NCBI GenBank assembly: GCA_017622175.1
Contig: JAGARQ010000009.1
Coordinates: forward strand, 1-59,507
Length of the DNA: 59,507 bases
Direction: 5' to 3'
Source of the DNA: Bacilli bacterium
Lineage (GTDB): Bacteria > Bacillota_I > Bacilli_A > RF39 > UBA660
Both the position numbers and the translations under genes were made by a program. Position 1 is the first letter of the stretch, and each line of letters starts with the position of its first letter. Below, one piece after another: positions 27,247 through 37,400 of the stretch. The notes under the pieces were generated by a model. That model had not been told where the DNA came from. It made no database searches and saw only the letters and a program-made list of their open reading frames with translations.

Positions 27247-28089
27247 ATGGAAAAAGCAAGAGTTTTCTTTAGTAAATTCATATCACTAATGAGAAAGCCA
27301 GAGCTTAGGATATTACCTGGGCAACTTGCTTTTTTTCTTGTCTTATCTTTAATACCATTAATTGCTCTTATTGGAACAATAGCTTCAGCTTTATCCATTC
27401 CGGTAGGAACAATCAGAAGTGTTATTGGTAACTCAGTACCAGATGCAGTAGCTGACATCATAGTAAGTGTAATGTCTGCCAAAGGATTAAGTTTTAACGT
27501 AGTAGCCTTCTTTGTCGCAGCATTCATTCTAGCATCAAATGGTACAAATTCAATGATTATTACATCAAATGAAATATATAAGATAAAAGCAGATAGCTTT
27601 TTTAGAAGAAGACTAAAAGCCATAATGATGACACTATCATTAGTAGGATTATTTTTCTTCCTATTAGTAGTACCTATTTGGGGAGATACAATATTTGCTA
27701 TTATAAAATTATCTGCATCAAAAAAAGTCCCAATAGACTTTATATATAGAATATTTAAATTATTACAATACCCACTGACAATATTAGTTTTATACTTCAA
27801 TATAAAACTTATGTATATAACAGCGCCTGATGAAAAAATAGAAAGTAAAGAGACAACTAAAGGAGCAATATTCACAACAGTAGGTTGGATACTTGCATCA
27901 GAAATATACTCATTCTATATTTCAACATTCTCTAACTATAGTATGTTTTATGGAAGTATATCAAACGTAGTAATCCTTCTATTATGGGTATACATATTAT
28001 CATATATTTTCGTATTGGGTATGATAATAAATGCAGGATCTTATTCTGAGAAAGACACTGAAAAAGACAAAATAAAAACACTTGAATAA
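27247..28089 (+). CDS. YihY/BrkB (UPF0761) family membrane protein
   Basis: A 280-residue integral membrane protein with about six helices. LRILPGQLAFFLVLSLIPLIAL at the N-terminus and VGWILASEIYSFYISTFSNYSMFYGSI near the C-terminus are typical of the YihY/BrkB family. The family was once called ribonuclease BN by mistake; its transport role is not settled. It follows the GGDEF gene by 13 bases and ends at a terminator shared with the convergent MFS gene. Confidence 0.88.
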   Translation: MEKARVFFSKFISLMRKPELRILPGQLAFFLVLSLIPLIALIGTIASALSIPVGTIRSVIGNSVPDAVADIIVSVMSAKGLSFNVVAFFVAAFILASNGTNSMIITSNEIYKIKADSFFRRRLKAIMMTLSLVGLFFFLLVVPIWGDTIFAIIKLSASKKVPIDFIYRIFKLLQYPLTILVLYFNIKLMYITAPDEKIESKETTKGAIFTTVGWILASEIYSFYISTFSNYSMFYGSISNVVILLLWVYILSYIFVLGMIINAGSYSEKDTEKDKIKTLE

Positions 28090-28099
28090 GTGTTTTTTT
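28075..28099. terminator. Terminator between convergent YihY and MFS genes
   Basis: AAAACACTT pairs with AAGTGTTTT around GAAT, followed by T on the plus strand and preceded by A-rich DNA, so it may work both ways. Confidence 0.8.
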
Positions 28100-29288
28100 A
28101 TTTTATACTATCATATCTTTTAACTTTACCAGTTAATATACTCGCAAGTAAAATTGTAAATGTATACATAAATAGTAATACATATAATAACCATTTCTTA
28201 CTAAGAATTCCAGCAATTAATAATAACGTAAACCCTGTAACTCTACCAATATTTAATACAACCTCACGAATTGACCAAAATTCAAGTAAATGTTTTTCTT
28301 TAATTAATTTACAATTAGAAATATTAAATAATCTAACATCAAATATTAAAGCTAACATATTAATCATAATCATATAACTGAAATAATAAATCATTAAAGT
28401 TATATCATTGTTGAAAAATAACATAATAACTAATGCAATAAGAGGAATAATAGAACTTATTATAGCTAAAACTTTATCGTACTTCTTATTAAAAATTTTA
28501 GCATACAAATATTGCATAACAATAACTAATACAGATGATAAAGAAGTAAATAATCCTAAACTAAAATCAGAATTAAAAGCTCCTACAATTAACACAACCA
28601 TTAATATATCAAGAGCACTATCTGATAAATTCATTCCCTTAAAGAAATCAACAAATAACATATTTCTAATATCTTTATTTTTAAATAATATCTTAGCTGA
28701 TTTAAATGGAGTATACTTATTATTCTTCATATCAAGAGGTTCTATTAATAAAGATAAAATAATTTGTAGTATTGAAACAATTAATATAATAACTGCAGTT
28801 AATTGGAAGTTAGTAGTAGAAATAATACTACCAAGTAATATAGGAATTACAATACTAACAAAAGTCATTAGAACTTTTCTTGCCATTTCATAAGCATCTC
28901 TTTCAACATTCTTAACCTTACTAGATGCAAATAAATTATAAGGATAATAATATGTACAAGAAGACATTCCTGATAATAATGAAATTAAAGGTATATAATC
29001 AATTATCTTTTCTTTAAGAATAACAATTACCAATATATAAATAAAGTTAATTACTATACCAGTACGAAATGTTTCTAAATGATGTCTTTTCTTTAAGAAC
29101 CAACCTAGAATAAAAAATCCAATTCCTAATATTAAATAGTTAAATATATAATACAAAGATATATCTACTAATGAATCAGCTGATACTTTAATAAAGTATG
29201 CGGTAAGAAACGGTCCTAAAAATATTTTTATTATTTTTTTTAAAGCCTCAATCATTAACAATATATTCGATTCTTTATATTCAAACAT
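28098..29288 (-). CDS. MFS-type transporter
   Basis: A 396-residue protein with about 12 hydrophobic helices and an MFS-like layout, including a central charged loop (about 185-205). I cannot assign a substrate. I start it at 29288 because AAGGAG lies nine bases before that ATG. The longer frame start at 29348 has no ribosome site and adds a non-hydrophobic extension. Plus-strand frames over this gene are shadows. Confidence 0.8.
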   Translation of the reverse strand: MFEYKESNILLMIEALKKIIKIFLGPFLTAYFIKVSADSLVDISLYYIFNYLILGIGFFILGWFLKKRHHLETFRTGIVINFIYILVIVILKEKIIDYIPLISLLSGMSSCTYYYPYNLFASSKVKNVERDAYEMARKVLMTFVSIVIPILLGSIISTTNFQLTAVIILIVSILQIILSLLIEPLDMKNNKYTPFKSAKILFKNKDIRNMLFVDFFKGMNLSDSALDILMVVLIVGAFNSDFSLGLFTSLSSVLVIVMQYLYAKIFNKKYDKVLAIISSIIPLIALVIMLFFNNDITLMIYYFSYMIMINMLALIFDVRLFNISNCKLIKEKHLLEFWSIREVVLNIGRVTGFTLLLIAGILSKKWLLYVLLFMYTFTILLASILTGKVKRYDSIK

Positions 29289-29392
29289 TAAAACCCACTC
29301 CTTATCTTCAAATAATATTCTATCATAAAACATGTTAATTACACTCATTAAACTATGTCAATAGTGTCAATAAAATAGCACTTTTAAGAACA

Positions 29393-29421
29393 TTGAAAAA
29401 ATAATAATAGAGTGTTATAAT
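29393..29421 (+). promoter_or_regulatory. Promoter of the LTA-synthase-like gene
   Basis: TTGAAA (29393-29398), 17 bases, TATAAT (29416-29421), with TGT before the -10. Confidence 0.8.
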
Positions 29422-29441
29422 TAAATAAGCGAGGTATGGAT

Positions 29442-31517
29442 ATGAAAAGAATAAAAATTGGCATAAAAAAGCTAAAAACAATGATTCAAAAAACAATAAA
29501 AAGAATTAAAACAGAACAACTAATAGAAAAATATATGAAAGATAATGTTTTATTTATTATGTTTGTTATAACAGGTGTACTAAATGCAAGTTTACTTCGA
29601 ATTTTATGTATGCCAACAGTAGAAAGCATTTTTTCTATACAAGCATTCTTAGCAGACTTTGCAGTAGTTACAATAATAGGATCGTTTGCTTACTTTTTAA
29701 AACCAAAACATAGATTTATTTATTATATATGTTTTAATATATTTTTAACTGCAATATGTATGATTAATTCAGTATATTATACTTACTATACATCATTTGC
29801 ATCAATCTCAATGTTATCATTAACACAATATGTAGGTGAAGTAGGCGATGCAGTAACAGAAAATGTTATTCAATTAAAAGACCTAATATATATAATTGGT
29901 CCAATTATAATGCTAGTAGTAAACAGAAAATTAAAAAAACAAAACTATTATAAAAGAATTGAAGTAAAATCAGAACGTAAGAAAAAAGCTTTTGTCACAT
30001 TAATAACAGGTGCTTGTATTGCTGGGGTATTCTTATTAACATTAACTCCAACAGATATAAGTAGATTATTAAAACAATGGAATAAAGAATATATTGTACA
30101 ATGCTTTGGAATATATGTTTATCAAGGTAACGACGTAATTTCAACAATTCAACCAACTATTAATTCTATGTTTGGTTATGATAAAGCTTATAAAAATTTT
30201 ACTGAATATTTTGAAGGAAAAGAAACAGTACATACAAACGAATATACAAATATTTTTGAAGGTAAGAATGTATTGGTAATCCATGCTGAAAGTATGCAAA
30301 CAAATCCAATGTACTTACAATTCAATGGACAAGAAGTAACACCAAACTTAAATCATTTAGCAAGACAAGGAATGTTCTTCTCAAATTATTATTCACAAGT
30401 TAGTGTTGGAACATCATCAGATGCTGAACTTACATTTAATACATCACTTATGCCAACAAAGAGTGGTACAGCATTTGTCTCATATCCAGAAAGAACTTAT
30501 ATTTCAACACCATCAATGTTAAAAGAAAAAGGATATTACACTTTTAGTATGCATGCCAATAACGGAGATTTCTGGAATAGACGTGTAATGCATCAAAGTT
30601 TAGGTTATGATAAATTTTACAGTAAATCAGAATATGAAATAGCTGATGAAAATATCATTGGTTTAGGACTAAATGATAAAGAGTTTTTCACACAATCTGT
30701 GGAAAAACTTAAAAAGATTGATTCAAAGCATGAGAAATGGTATGGATTAATGATTATGTTATCAAATCATACACCATTCTCAGATACAGAAAAATATGGT
30801 GAATTTCCTGTAGATATAAAAGAAACAATTACTAATCCAGATGGTACAACAGAAGAAGTTGTATATCCATACTTAGAAGGAACAAAACTAGGAAACTATT
30901 ATAAATCATTACACTATGCAGACTCTGCATTAGGTGTTCTAATAGAAGAACTTGATAAAGCAAATTTATTAGAAGATACAGTATTAGTAATTTATGGAGA
31001 CCATGATGCAAGAATCTCTAAAAAAGAATATAATTATCAACAAAATTATGATAAAGAAGAAGATGATTTATTAGATAGAGATGATGAAAATTACGTTGAA
31101 TTTGATTCATATCAACAAGAACTTGGTAGAAAAGTACCATTTATTATCTGGACAAAAGATATGGCTGGTACAAATCTAAATCAAGAAATAAGCAACGTTA
31201 TGGGAATGTATGATGCAATGCCTACATTAGGTAATATGCTAGGATTCTATAACGAATATGCTTTAGGACATGATATATTTAATATTAAAGATCAAAATAT
31301 AGTAGTATTCCCTAATGGTAACTGGTTAACAAATAAAGTTTATTATAACAGTCAAAAAGGTGAACACTTATCACTAGTAAATGAAGCAATTAGTGAAGAA
31401 GAAATAAAGAATAATAATGAATATGCTACAAAATTATTAGACGTATCAAATGACATAATTGTATTTGATTTATTAAAACCAAAAGATATAGAACCAGAAG
31501 AAGAGAAGGGGGAATAA
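29442..31517 (+). CDS. LtaS-type lipoteichoic acid synthase / phosphoglycerol transferase
   Basis: A 691-residue enzyme with five N-terminal membrane helices and an extracellular sulfatase-fold domain. The catalytic set is visible: Glu283 in VIHAESMQ, nucleophile Thr324 in SVGTSSDAELTFN, and Asp520-His521 in VIYGDHDARI. It would polymerise glycerol-phosphate from phosphatidylglycerol onto a lipid anchor outside the cell. ATG 29442 is preferred over 29436 because GAGG sits seven bases upstream. The next gene starts one base after its stop, so they are coupled. S. aureus LtaS is about 45 residues shorter. Confidence 0.9.
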   Translation: MKRIKIGIKKLKTMIQKTIKRIKTEQLIEKYMKDNVLFIMFVITGVLNASLLRILCMPTVESIFSIQAFLADFAVVTIIGSFAYFLKPKHRFIYYICFNIFLTAICMINSVYYTYYTSFASISMLSLTQYVGEVGDAVTENVIQLKDLIYIIGPIIMLVVNRKLKKQNYYKRIEVKSERKKKAFVTLITGACIAGVFLLTLTPTDISRLLKQWNKEYIVQCFGIYVYQGNDVISTIQPTINSMFGYDKAYKNFTEYFEGKETVHTNEYTNIFEGKNVLVIHAESMQTNPMYLQFNGQEVTPNLNHLARQGMFFSNYYSQVSVGTSSDAELTFNTSLMPTKSGTAFVSYPERTYISTPSMLKEKGYYTFSMHANNGDFWNRRVMHQSLGYDKFYSKSEYEIADENIIGLGLNDKEFFTQSVEKLKKIDSKHEKWYGLMIMLSNHTPFSDTEKYGEFPVDIKETITNPDGTTEEVVYPYLEGTKLGNYYKSLHYADSALGVLIEELDKANLLEDTVLVIYGDHDARISKKEYNYQQNYDKEEDDLLDRDDENYVEFDSYQQELGRKVPFIIWTKDMAGTNLNQEISNVMGMYDAMPTLGNMLGFYNEYALGHDIFNIKDQNIVVFPNGNWLTNKVYYNSQKGEHLSLVNEAISEEEIKNNNEYATKLLDVSNDIIVFDLLKPKDIEPEEEKGE

Positions 31518-31518
31518 T

Positions 31519-32139
31519 ATGAAATTAAAGAAAAAACCAAAAATAATTATAACTTTAGTTGCATTACTTTTAATTGCTGCCTTAGCAATCGTACTAGTAA
31601 TAAGTTTTAAACCAAAAGAGAAAAAAGTAACAGAAGTAAAAGTATTAAAGTCAATTGATGAATATGGTTATCAATTAAAAGATAATAAAACAAAAAAATA
31701 CAAGGATATGTTTAAAGAATTAGAAGAAATTCTAAGAGCTGATACAGTAGATGAAGAAGCTTATGCTAAAAAAATATCTGAAATGTTTGTTTATGACTTT
31801 TTCTCATTAGAAGATAAAGCAGCTAAAACAGACGTTGGAGGAGTAGAATTTGTTCATCCTAATGCAGTAGCCAATTTCCTACTAAATGCAGAGGATACGT
31901 ATTATAAATATGTAGAAAGCAATATATATGGTGAACGAAAACAAGAACTTCCAGCAGTAGATAAAGTTACAGTAGAAAGTATTGAAAAATCAGAATTTGC
32001 TTGGAACAATGCAATTCATGAAGCTTATGAAGTAAAGCTATCATGGACTTATACAAATGAAAAATTTGCAGACTACCAAAAAACAGCCTTAGTAATTCTA
32101 ATTAAGAGTGATCTTAACTATTACGTAGTACAAATATAA
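31519..32139 (+). CDS. Membrane-anchored protein of unknown function coupled to the LtaS-like gene
   Basis: A 206-residue protein with a basic N-terminus, one membrane helix (about 9-30) and an extracytoplasmic domain of about 170 residues with no cysteines. No lipobox. I do not recognise the family. It begins one base after the LtaS-like stop with its own ribosome site (AAGGGGGAA), which suggests a joint role in teichoic acid synthesis or localisation; this is context only. Confidence 0.7.
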   Translation: MKLKKKPKIIITLVALLLIAALAIVLVISFKPKEKKVTEVKVLKSIDEYGYQLKDNKTKKYKDMFKELEEILRADTVDEEAYAKKISEMFVYDFFSLEDKAAKTDVGGVEFVHPNAVANFLLNAEDTYYKYVESNIYGERKQELPAVDKVTVESIEKSEFAWNNAIHEAYEVKLSWTYTNEKFADYQKTALVILIKSDLNYYVVQI

Positions 32140-32164
32140 GAAGACAATAAGTCTTCTTTTTTTT
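32138..32164 (+). terminator. Terminator of the LtaS-like operon
   Basis: AAGAAGAC pairs with GTCTTCTT around AATAA, followed by a T-tract. Confidence 0.9.
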
Positions 32165-32165
32165 G

Positions 32166-32196
32166 CAAAAAAAAGATGCTTTCTAAGAAGCATCTT
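32166..32196 (-). terminator. Terminator of the LCP gene (minus strand)
   Basis: Read on the minus strand, AAGATGCTT pairs with AAGCATCTT and is followed by a T8 tract. It overlaps the stop of the LCP gene. Confidence 0.85.
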
Positions 32197-34285
32197 CATT
32201 ATCATCACTTGGTGTAGTTGGAGTAGTAGGTGTTGTAGGAGTACTTGGAGTACTACTATCACCACTACCAGAATTATTATCTTTATCACCAGAATCTTCC
32301 TTATCTTCAGTAGATTCCTTATCATCTTTATCTTCATCTTTTGGTTTTTCTGTTTTAGCAGGACCAGATAATGTTAAATATAATGGTCCTCCAATTTTAT
32401 CCATACGTTTATTAGCAGGATAATTTTGTTCAATAACTGTACCTTCTTCACCGGCAAATATAACAGATAAACCTAGGCTTTTAGCCTTTGCTTCAGCAGC
32501 ACTAGCGCTCATACCAATAAAGCTTGGCAATAATTGATATAATCCAGAACCTGTTCTATATGGTCCTTTACCAATGACATTTTTCTCATAATTAACATTT
32601 ATTGAGAAACTAAATGTTTTTATATCATTATGACCTGTTAGTTCAAGATTTTCTTTCATCGCTTGAACAATATCTGCTTTACTTGATTTATTTGGAACAT
32701 AGTTATATAAAACCATTCTCATTCCTTCATCATAAATCATTTGACTATTTCCAGATAAATATAATTGTTGGATATTAATTAAATTAGACTCTTCAGCATT
32801 TGAACTCTTTTTAATAATATCCTTTCCAACGTTATAAAATTCTAATATTTGTTTAGTAGTTAAGTTAGTATCTAAACTATTTGATACTGTATCAAGTATA
32901 GTAGTAAATTGACTAACCTTTGTAATTGTTTTCATTTTATTAATTAATGCCATTATAATTTCTTGTTGGTGTTGAGCTCTACCAAAATCACCATTAGCAA
33001 GTTGTTTTCTATTTCTTGCAAATACTAATGCTTGTTCACCATTAAGAACTTGTCTTCCTGCCTCAATACAAACAGTTCCGTATCTAGAAGAATCATCTGT
33101 ACATAAACGAGAAGGAACATCAACTTCAACTCCACCAACAGCATTTACTAATTTTACTAATCCTTTAAAATTAATTTTTGCATAATAATCAATTGTAATA
33201 CCAAAATAATTTTGAATTGTATTAATCATACAATCGTTACCATATCCAGCTGCATGTGTTATTTTATTTTCTGCTTTATTAGCCCAACATGCAATTGGAA
33301 CATAACTATCTCTTGGAATAGATAACATTGTAGCATTTAATGTTTTCGGATTAAATGTAATTAAGATTAATGTATCTCCATTCGCAACAGCATTTTTTGA
33401 TAACACCTCAGCAGTAGAATCAATTCCCATCAATAATATTGTAAATGGTTCAGTAACTGATTTATTAGCAGAAGCAATCTCAATATCAGATGTTTCTGAT
33501 TTCTTCATTTCTTTTTCTTTACTAATAATAACTTTAGTATCAGTAGCAATATCTTCATATCCAGTAATATCTGAATACATATCTACATAATTACTTGTAA
33601 TAAATAATGCATCAAGTTCACCAGCATACATGTCAACTAACATTTCTGAATAGTTTTCATAAGACTTAATAACGTTTGTATCATGTAATGTATATTCTTT
33701 AACAATCTCTTGTGGGATTATATAACCTTCAGGAGATTTTTCATCTGTAAGTATACCAATTTCATAATCAACAATATCTTCAATCTTAGTAGCCTTATCA
33801 TCACTCATAACAAGTAAGCTAGAAGAGTAAGTAACCAAATCCTTATTAATATTATCAACTTTACTATAAAGATAATTTATTACAAAACCTCCAGCAAAAC
33901 AAATTGCAGCAAACAAGAACATAAATAATCCAAATAAAATATGTTTTTTTCTTTTCTTCTTACGAGTCTTTGCAATAACAAATAATCTAATTAAAAATAT
34001 AAAATCAATTAAACCAAGTATCACTATAACAATATATCTAACTAGATTTTCAATACCATCTAATAGGAGTAACTGATAAGAAAGATATCCACTAAATGCA
34101 ACTACCAAAATTAAAAGTATTGCTAATACTAATAAACCAAATGAAAACTTTTTAGTCTTTACTTGTTCATCAGCAGGAACATTTTCTTTAACTTTCTTTT
34201 CTTTAACATTTTTAGTTTTAATCTTCTTTTCCTTAATTTTTTCTTCTTTAACTTTTTTTTCTTTAGGTTCTTTTTTCTTTAACAT
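32183..34285 (-). CDS. LytR-CpsA-Psr (LCP) ligase with a PASTA-like tail
   Basis: A 700-residue protein. A Lys-rich cytoplasmic tail (about 1-45) precedes three membrane helices (about 50-150), an accessory outer domain, and the LCP catalytic domain (about 270-500) with ILLMGIDST, DTLILITFNP, LSIPRDSYV, KITHAAGYG and ALVFARNRKQLANGDFGRAQHQQ. The Arg/Asp residues in these blocks bind the polyprenyl pyrophosphate. A PASTA-like module (LPSFIGMSASAAEAKAKSLG ... EQNYPANKRM) and an acidic Ser/Thr/Pro tail end the protein. LCP enzymes transfer glycopolymers from lipid carrier to peptidoglycan, so it likely attaches the polymer made by the nearby capsule locus. Start has GGAGGT upstream. Confidence 0.92.
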   Translation of the reverse strand: MLKKKEPKEKKVKEEKIKEKKIKTKNVKEKKVKENVPADEQVKTKKFSFGLLVLAILLILVVAFSGYLSYQLLLLDGIENLVRYIVIVILGLIDFIFLIRLFVIAKTRKKKRKKHILFGLFMFLFAAICFAGGFVINYLYSKVDNINKDLVTYSSSLLVMSDDKATKIEDIVDYEIGILTDEKSPEGYIIPQEIVKEYTLHDTNVIKSYENYSEMLVDMYAGELDALFITSNYVDMYSDITGYEDIATDTKVIISKEKEMKKSETSDIEIASANKSVTEPFTILLMGIDSTAEVLSKNAVANGDTLILITFNPKTLNATMLSIPRDSYVPIACWANKAENKITHAAGYGNDCMINTIQNYFGITIDYYAKINFKGLVKLVNAVGGVEVDVPSRLCTDDSSRYGTVCIEAGRQVLNGEQALVFARNRKQLANGDFGRAQHQQEIIMALINKMKTITKVSQFTTILDTVSNSLDTNLTTKQILEFYNVGKDIIKKSSNAEESNLINIQQLYLSGNSQMIYDEGMRMVLYNYVPNKSSKADIVQAMKENLELTGHNDIKTFSFSINVNYEKNVIGKGPYRTGSGLYQLLPSFIGMSASAAEAKAKSLGLSVIFAGEEGTVIEQNYPANKRMDKIGGPLYLTLSGPAKTEKPKDEDKDDKESTEDKEDSGDKDNNSGSGDSSTPSTPTTPTTPTTPSDDNEDAS

Positions 34286-34317
34286 AAGTAACCTCCAATC
34301 ACTAAATTCTATAATAA

Positions 34318-34346
34318 ATTATATCTAATTTCTATTAATTTATCAA
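34318..34346 (-). promoter_or_regulatory. Promoter of the LCP gene
   Basis: On the minus strand, TTGATA (34346-34341), 17 bases, TATAAT (34323-34318). It is back-to-back with the glucosaminidase promoter in a 200-base divergent spacer. Confidence 0.65.
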
Positions 34347-34423
34347 GGTTCCAAGAACTGCTAATCAAATAAAATAATATCTTTGTAAAAAAATGTAAAA
34401 TAATGGGAAATGCCTCAGTATTA

Positions 34424-34453
34424 TTCAAATAGAAATAATAAATTTGTTATAAT
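34424..34453 (+). promoter_or_regulatory. Promoter of the glucosaminidase gene
   Basis: TTCAAA (34424-34429), 18 bases, TATAAT (34448-34453), with TGT before the -10. The 15 bases TAAATTTGTTATAAT are identical to the promoter of the TasA-like gene at 1031-1045. Confidence 0.6.
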
Positions 34454-34485
34454 ATAATTGAATTATAAGATGGAGGTCTATGCAT

Positions 34486-37400
34486 ATGAAAAAGAAATTC
34501 TTATTTTTTACACTATTCACATTATTAAGTTTCTTATGTATAACAGATACTTATGCATATGATCAAAATAATTATGCATCTCGTGCACTATGTGGGAACT
34601 TTGAGGTGGCTTTATTTAAAGCAGATGGTACCATAGAAACAAAAACATGTCATTCTAACTATGATGAAGCAAATGCTGCTATGAAAGCAGATGGAAATAA
34701 AGACTTAGCTGTTCTTGGTAAATGGGATGGCAGAACAAAAATATTTAATGCCAATGCGGCCTTAGTTGACTTAACTGGTCCTACGGATACATTTAATATT
34801 TACCCTGATTCACAAATTATCACAAAACAAGAACATACTTACATGTATGGAGGAAGTGGATATGGTGGAGTAGATGCTCCGTTATTAGCAGTAGGATATT
34901 CATCACATGCAAATACCTTTACTGCTAAAATTAAAATAAGTGGATATGCGGGATGGATTAGACTAGGTATAGTAGAAATTGTTCCTCTCGTTTGGGTTAA
35001 ATCATCAAATAGTTATACAATTACAGATGAAATAATTAGACATAATTATGTATTAAAAATTCAAGAAACTTATTCTGGATCATCAGGAAGTACAATAGGA
35101 CCAAAACCACCAATGTTAAATCCAGGAAATTATTATAGCTATGATGGTCACTATTTTTATACAGACAGATACCAAATGATTGAAGATTATAAAAATGAAA
35201 CATATAACAATTCAGTTAATAAAGATAAACCATACTATAACTATTACCAATTCCTACCACAACATACAAAAACAACGTATTCTAGTATTAATATAGATGA
35301 ATATGTTAGAAACATGGGTTACCTTCAAGATGTTTATGGTAGTAAAGCAGTAAATCACGCAGGTTATCAAACATCAAGATTATATGGAAAAGGAGCATTC
35401 TTCTATAACGCTCAAGAATTATATGGTGGAAATGCCTTGCTTGCCTTTGGTGTAAGTAGAAATGAAACTGGAAATGGAACAAGTAATTTATCAATAAATA
35501 AAAATAATGGTTTTGGACTAAATGCAGTAGATTCAAATCCTACAGAAGAATCTGACTGGTTCCCAACATTTGCTCAAAGTATTTATGATTATAATAATTC
35601 ATGGGTAACTTATGGATATTCACATCCAGATGTTTGGAAATACAACGGTGCCCAAAACGGAAATAAATATGTAGGTATGAACGTTAGATATGCTTCAGAT
35701 GTAAACTGGGGAGAGAAAATGGCATCTCATTATTACTTCCTAGATAAAGCTTATGGATTGCAAGACTATAACTATTATCAACTTGCAGTAACTACCAAAG
35801 CAACAGCAGCATATGCATCAACATCAACAACCGCAAGAGAACCAATATACTACTATAAATCATCTGACGTTGCTTTAGTATTATTAGGAGAAGTAGAAGG
35901 TGAAGAAGTAGACGGAAATAAATTATGGTATAAAGCAGTATCTGACATGAATATCGATAAGAATTTTAATGAGATATCATCAGGATATTACAATTGGGAT
36001 TCTTATGTATATGTTCCTGCTGCTCATGTTTATAAAATAAATGAAGGAAAGAATGGTTACATCTCTCCAAATGATGTTCCAAAACATAAAGATAGCGGGT
36101 ATACATATGACTTACATACTGAAGGCTCTATTTTAAAACCAAAAGTAGCAGTTTCAGTAAAAGACTCAAGTTATTATTATGATTCAGCACTAACTAGTAA
36201 AACAGGACAAATATTACTAAATAATCGTTATGTAATGGTATATGCAACTACATATGATGAAAATAAAAAAATTATTTCATATTTAATATCTTCAGATTAT
36301 AAATATGAACAAAAGCACTGGATAAGTGCAGATGCAATTAAATTTGTTACATCTGCATATGGCCAAGCCAGTGTAACAGTACCAGGACAAAACCTATATA
36401 CAACAATAAATCCTACAACAGTAGATGATTTAGCAACTCATATTAGTGGGCTATATCATTATGGATATACACCAATACTAGACGAAAAAATAGTAAGTGG
36501 ACAACTATGGTACAAAGTACCAGTGAACTTAAGTGGATCAGTAAACATTTATGGTTGGACTTTAGCAGAAGCAGAAAATGTAAAAATAACAAAATATCAA
36601 TATACTGCGACAAATCAAGCTCCAGTAATATCTGCTAATGATAAAACAATTATTCAAGGTCAAAAATTTAATGAAAAAGAAAATGTTACTGCTCAAGATG
36701 CCGAAGATGGAAATATTACAGATTCAATAATTGTAACAGCAAACAATGTAAAAATAAATGAGCCTGGAACTTATCAAGTAACATACGAAGTAACAGATAG
36801 TGGAAATTATAAAACAACTAAAACAATCACAGTAACAGTTGTTAAAGATGAAGAACCAGTTATAAATGTAACTGATAAAAAAATTAATTTAGGAGATGTC
36901 TTTGATCCTAAAAAAGACGTAACAGTTGAAGATAAAGAAGACGGTCCAATTACTGAAATTTCAGTAGATGATAGCAAAGTTAACTATCAAGAAGCAGGAA
37001 CTTATCAAATAATCTACACTGTAAAAGATAGTTTTGGACACACAGTTACAAAAACTATATCTTTAACAATTGAAGATAATCAATCAAACGATGATAATGA
37101 AGAAGAGGAAGATGAAGCAGAAGAAAGAGAAGGTTCATTCTATTTTGACTACTTAGATAACAAAGATAATAAACTTATGTTAAGAGGATATTTAACAATA
37201 AGTGGAATGAATAACACTCTTGAAGAAGATATTACATATTATATAGGCTATATTAATACCAAAAATATAGAAGATGTTATTATTCAAGAAGCAACAAGAA
37301 TTACAGACTTAACAGGAATAGAAAGACCAATATATTCTGCAGACGGTTACAAATATACTCATTCATGGTTTGAAGCAGAAATTGATATAGATAGTCTAAA

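Noticed and set aside
28090-28893. Two plus-strand open frames
   Set aside because: They lie opposite the MFS gene, lack ribosome sites and have no recognisable protein character.
29289-29348. N-terminal extension of the MFS protein
   Set aside because: No ribosome site before 29348, whereas AAGGAG precedes the ATG at 29288.
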